A stretch of DNA of 7,477 nt, taken from Hydrogenophaga sp. Its GTDB lineage: Bacteria > Pseudomonadota > Gammaproteobacteria > Burkholderiales > Burkholderiaceae_C. This document shows positions 5,184-7,477 of the stretch, in pieces. How positions within the stretch are numbered: the stretch's first letter is position 1; the number at the start of each line of letters is the position of its first letter. The stretch is from contig JAUXXN010000278.1 in assembly GCA_030684755.1 (NCBI GenBank), positions 1-7,477 of the forward strand, written 5' to 3'. The translations under genes were made by a program, and so were the position numbers. The notes under the pieces were generated by a model that worked only from the letters and a program-made list of their open reading frames with translations, ran no database searches and was not told where the DNA came from.

Positions 5184-7301
5184 TTACACATCGTTTATGC
5201 GGGTTTCGCCCGGGTTGGAATAGATGTCCACCACGCGGCAGTCGCCGCACATTTTCAGGCGTTCCAGCGCTTCGCCCTGGAACATGGCGTGGCCAGCCAG
5301 CTTGCCCAGCATCACTTCAATGCCTTTGAGCGTGCCAAAGGGTTTGCTGCACCGGATGCACTGGTAAGGCTGGGCTTCGTTAAGCACGCGCAGCTGTTTG
5401 CGCTGCTCGGACAGCAGCAGGCGCGGGGTGAGCGTGATGGCGTTTTCTGGGCAGGTACTGGCGCACAGGCCGCACTGAACGCAGTTTTTCTCAATGAAGC
5501 GCAGTTGCAGGCGCTCGGCGTTGTCTTGCAAAGCGCTGGCCGGGCAGGCGCTGACGCAGCTCAGGCACAGGGTGCAGGTGTCTTTGTTGACGGCGATGGT
5601 GCCCAAGAGCGAGGCGGCGGGCAGGGCCAGGGCTTCGCCTGCCTGGGCGCGCTGCGGATGGGCGGCGCTGTCTTGCAGCAGATGGTCGATGGCGAGTTCG
5701 ACGGTGGCGCGTTTTTCGGCTTGCACGGCAAAGCTGGCGCGGCGTTTCACGCCCTGTGCCGGGGCTTCGCCCAAGGCGGCGTCGAGCGCCATGAGGTCGC
5801 GAGCGTCGCGGGCTTCAATCAGCTTGAAGTGTTGGCCGCTGTAGCCCAGGCCGGTGACGATGGCCTGGACCACGGCCATTTGTTCGGCCAGGGCGGCGCG
5901 GTACTGCGGCGCTTCTTCGCCAGTGGCGAGCACCCAAACTTGCGAAGCGCCGTAGGCAAAGGCGGCCAGCCACACGTCAAGCCCGACAGACGCGGTGTGC
6001 CACAGCGGCACGGGGATGACGCGGGCGGGCACGCCGCGCACGGTTTTGTCGAGCGCAGCGGCGCGGCCCAGGTCTTGGATGAGGGCGGCACCGGCTTCTT
6101 GGCTGTGCAGCAACAGGGCTGCGTGTTGGCCGCCGACTTTGGCGTAGGTGGCCAGCAGGGTGCGCAGTTTCACGCCCTGTTCGCTGGCGCGGGGGTAGGC
6201 GTAGCTCAGCGCGCCGGTGGGGCACACCGTGGTGCAGGCGCCGCAGCCGACGCACAAATTGGGGTTGACGACGATTTGGTTGCGTTTCAGGTCGCTGCTG
6301 ATGGCGAGTGCTGAGCAGATTTCAACGCAAGCGTTGCAGCCGACTTGCTCGTTGCGGCCATGGGCGCAGATTTTTTGCTTGTAGGTGAAGAACTTGGGTT
6401 TTTCAAACTCGCCCACGAGGTCGCGCAGCTTGATGAGGGCCTGCATGGCCGTGGCGTCGTTCAGGCCGCCGGGTAGGTGTACGTAGCCTTGCGGGTGGGC
6501 GTGGTGGCTGAAAGCTGGGGTTTTGCGCAGATCCAGCACCAAGTCGAATTTCTCGCTGTGGCTCTGTGGCGCGCGCTGGAAGTTGATGGCGCCCACGGCT
6601 TCGCAGGCTTTCACGCAGGCGCGGTGCGACTGGCAGCGGCCCATGTCGATCTGGTAGTCCAGGCCGATGGCGTCTTCGGGGCAGGCGGCCACGCAGGCGT
6701 TGCAGCGGGTGCACAGGTCCAGGTCGATGGGGTTGCGGGTGGTCCATTGCACGTCAAACGCGCCCAGCCAGCCGCGCACCTGGGGCAAGTCACCGGCGAT
6801 GACGGGGAAGCGGCGCGCCTGCATGCCGGCGCCACCGGTGGCGAACAGGGTCACGTCCAACACATCGGCCACCAAGGCGGCGGCGCGCTCGGCGTCTTCC
6901 AGCGCGCCGATGATGAGCAGGCGCCCAGCGCTTTTGTAGGTCACGGTGGGCACGGGCTCGGCGTCGGGCAGGCGGGCGGCGGCGAGCAGGGCGGCTATTT
7001 TGGGTGTGGCTTGGGCGGCTTCGCGGCCCCAGCCGCCGGTTTCGCGGATGTTGACAAAGCGGATGGGCCGCACGTCGAGCGACACCGCACCCTCGGTTTG
7101 CTCAGCCAGTTCGGTGAACAAACGGCTTTCTTGCGTGCAGGCCACCACCAAGTCGTCGCTGCTTCGGCTGGCCTTTTGAAAGGCTGGCGCGTCGCGGCGG
7201 CACAGGGTGGTGTGCAGCGTCAGGTCTTCATCCAGCGCCTCGCCCAGGGCTTTCGCGTTCAGGGGCATGGTCTGGTTGCAGTTGCAGATCAGCGTGGTCA
7301 T
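5184..7301 (-). CDS. Multi-cluster 4Fe-4S protein of a formate dehydrogenase locus
   Basis: This is a 705-residue iron-sulfur protein, probably cytoplasmic since no signal peptide or membrane helix is visible. It carries repeated ferredoxin-type cysteine motifs. C-x2-C-x2-C-x3-C-P occurs at about 197-207, 350-360, 576-586 and 607-617. A variant C-x9-C-x2-C-x3-C is at about 312-329, and a three-cysteine C-x5-C-x3-C at about 223-233. There is also an N-terminal CNC (Cys 6 and 8) and a C-terminal pair of CxxC motifs (about 648-651 and 685-688). Residues between about 365 and 570 lack cysteine and may be a separate fold. Four full motifs support at least four 4Fe-4S clusters, which fits electron transfer or sulfur/cofactor handling for formate dehydrogenase; the exact role is not established. 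The ATG at 7301 was chosen because LICNCNQTMPLNAKALG looks like a genuine N-terminus. An upstream extension to 7406 is only Pro/Lys shadow of the preceding gene. No clear Shine-Dalgarno sequence is present, consistent with coupling to the overlapping upstream gene. Confidence 0.9.
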   Translation of the reverse strand: MTTLICNCNQTMPLNAKALGEALDEDLTLHTTLCRRDAPAFQKASRSSDDLVVACTQESRLFTELAEQTEGAVSLDVRPIRFVNIRETGGWGREAAQATPKIAALLAAARLPDAEPVPTVTYKSAGRLLIIGALEDAERAAALVADVLDVTLFATGGAGMQARRFPVIAGDLPQVRGWLGAFDVQWTTRNPIDLDLCTRCNACVAACPEDAIGLDYQIDMGRCQSHRACVKACEAVGAINFQRAPQSHSEKFDLVLDLRKTPAFSHHAHPQGYVHLPGGLNDATAMQALIKLRDLVGEFEKPKFFTYKQKICAHGRNEQVGCNACVEICSALAISSDLKRNQIVVNPNLCVGCGACTTVCPTGALSYAYPRASEQGVKLRTLLATYAKVGGQHAALLLHSQEAGAALIQDLGRAAALDKTVRGVPARVIPVPLWHTASVGLDVWLAAFAYGASQVWVLATGEEAPQYRAALAEQMAVVQAIVTGLGYSGQHFKLIEARDARDLMALDAALGEAPAQGVKRRASFAVQAEKRATVELAIDHLLQDSAAHPQRAQAGEALALPAASLLGTIAVNKDTCTLCLSCVSACPASALQDNAERLQLRFIEKNCVQCGLCASTCPENAITLTPRLLLSEQRKQLRVLNEAQPYQCIRCSKPFGTLKGIEVMLGKLAGHAMFQGEALERLKMCGDCRVVDIYSNPGETRINDV

Positions 7302-7476
7302 CTTGGGCTTTGGGTTGTGCCGGCGCGGGGGCTTCGCCGGTGGGGGTGTCGGGGGCGGGGTCGGCTTGGGCTTCGGCGGCGGTTTCGGCTTGGGCGGTCG
7401 GGGCAACAGCGGCGGAATCGGCTTCGGTCTGGGTCTGGGCTTGAGCTGGCGCGGGTTCGGGTGCGGCGGCGGCTTC
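7228..7476 (-). CDS. 3' end of a probable DUF3306 protein (partial)
   Basis: One minus-strand frame is open from the window edge to TGA at 7230-7228 and gives 82 residues. The first ~55 are a disordered Ala/Pro/Gln/Glu tail (EAAAAPEPAPAQAQTQTEAD and onward), followed by DDHADLQLQPDHAPERESPG near the end. Such low-complexity tails closing with D-L-x-L-Q-P-D are what I remember for DUF3306 proteins, which sit directly before the polyferredoxin and torD in formate dehydrogenase loci of Burkholderiales. The diagnostic folded part lies outside the window, so the family call rests on tail and position. Its last 74 bp overlap the polyferredoxin start in another frame. The competing Pro/Lys-rich frame has high GC at third positions but an implausible composition. 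Confidence 0.6.
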   Translation of the reverse strand, partial: EAAAAPEPAPAQAQTQTEADSAAVAPTAQAETAAEAQADPAPDTPTGEAPAPAQPKAQDDHADLQLQPDHAPERESPGRGAG

Positions 7477-7477
7477 G

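Noticed and set aside
5091..6314. Plus-strand 407-codon open frame opposite the polyferredoxin gene
   Set aside because: It is Ala/Gly/Gln-rich low-complexity sequence with no motifs, antisense to repeated cysteine motifs that are clearly real.
7302..7406. 35-residue N-terminal extension of the polyferredoxin
   Set aside because: It is only Pro/Lys/Arg repeats produced by reading the DUF3306-like tail in another frame. The conserved-looking protein begins at the ATG at 7301.
1..7477. tRNA, rRNA, CRISPR arrays, transposase genes
   Set aside because: I saw no clover-leaf segment, rRNA stretch, regularly spaced repeat array or transposase/integrase motif on either strand.

Overview
The window reads as a chromosomal segment of a GC-rich betaproteobacterium, most likely Burkholderiales and plausibly Comamonadaceae. 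This rests on codon use, on the DUF3306 / polyferredoxin / TorD gene order typical of formate dehydrogenase loci in that group, and on an intergenic GGGGGAAG..GCGAAGC..AGGGGG-type repeat that I recall as common in Comamonadaceae. No database was consulted. Every gene I support lies on the minus strand, so transcription runs from high to low coordinates.

Right half (7477 down to 4431), formate dehydrogenase accessory genes. The window opens inside the Ala/Pro/Gln/Glu-rich tail of a probable DUF3306 protein. It overlaps by 74 bp, in another frame, the start of a 705-residue multi-cluster 4Fe-4S protein. After a 135-bp spacer carrying a palindromic intergenic repeat comes a 205-residue TorD/DmsD-family chaperone. 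In related genomes this trio sits with periplasmic molybdenum formate dehydrogenase genes: the chaperone handles the Mo-enzyme precursor, and the polyferredoxin and DUF3306 proteins are accessory factors of poorly defined role. No formate dehydrogenase structural gene lies in the window.

Junction (4430 to 4289). These 142 bp hold a terminator-like stem-loop behind torD, an AT-rich stem-loop, a possible extended -10 promoter and a 12-bp perfect palindrome in front of hsdM. This looks like the seam between the formate dehydrogenase locus and a restriction-modification locus.

Left half (4288 down to 1), type I restriction-modification. hsdM (805 aa, N6-adenine methyltransferase) is followed by an unexpected 168-codon ORF, then hsdS (two-domain specificity subunit), then the first 26 codons of another gene. 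hsdR is not in the window.

The most interesting region is hsdM/ORF168/hsdS. The last 53 codons of ORF168 are a diverged second copy of the HsdM C-terminus (39 of 53 residues identical by hand alignment; one 50-bp block is identical in DNA, offset 497 bp). The first ~105 codons are unrelated, lower in GC and packed with inverted repeats. ORF168 starts inside the hsdM stop region (10-bp overlap) and ends with an ATGA overlap on hsdS, so the three frames could be translationally coupled. The simplest reading is that hsdS was imported together with the tail of its own former hsdM, leaving a chimeric ORF as scar. A run of seven A in the hsdM tail is placed so that a -1 slip would fuse HsdM to ORF168.
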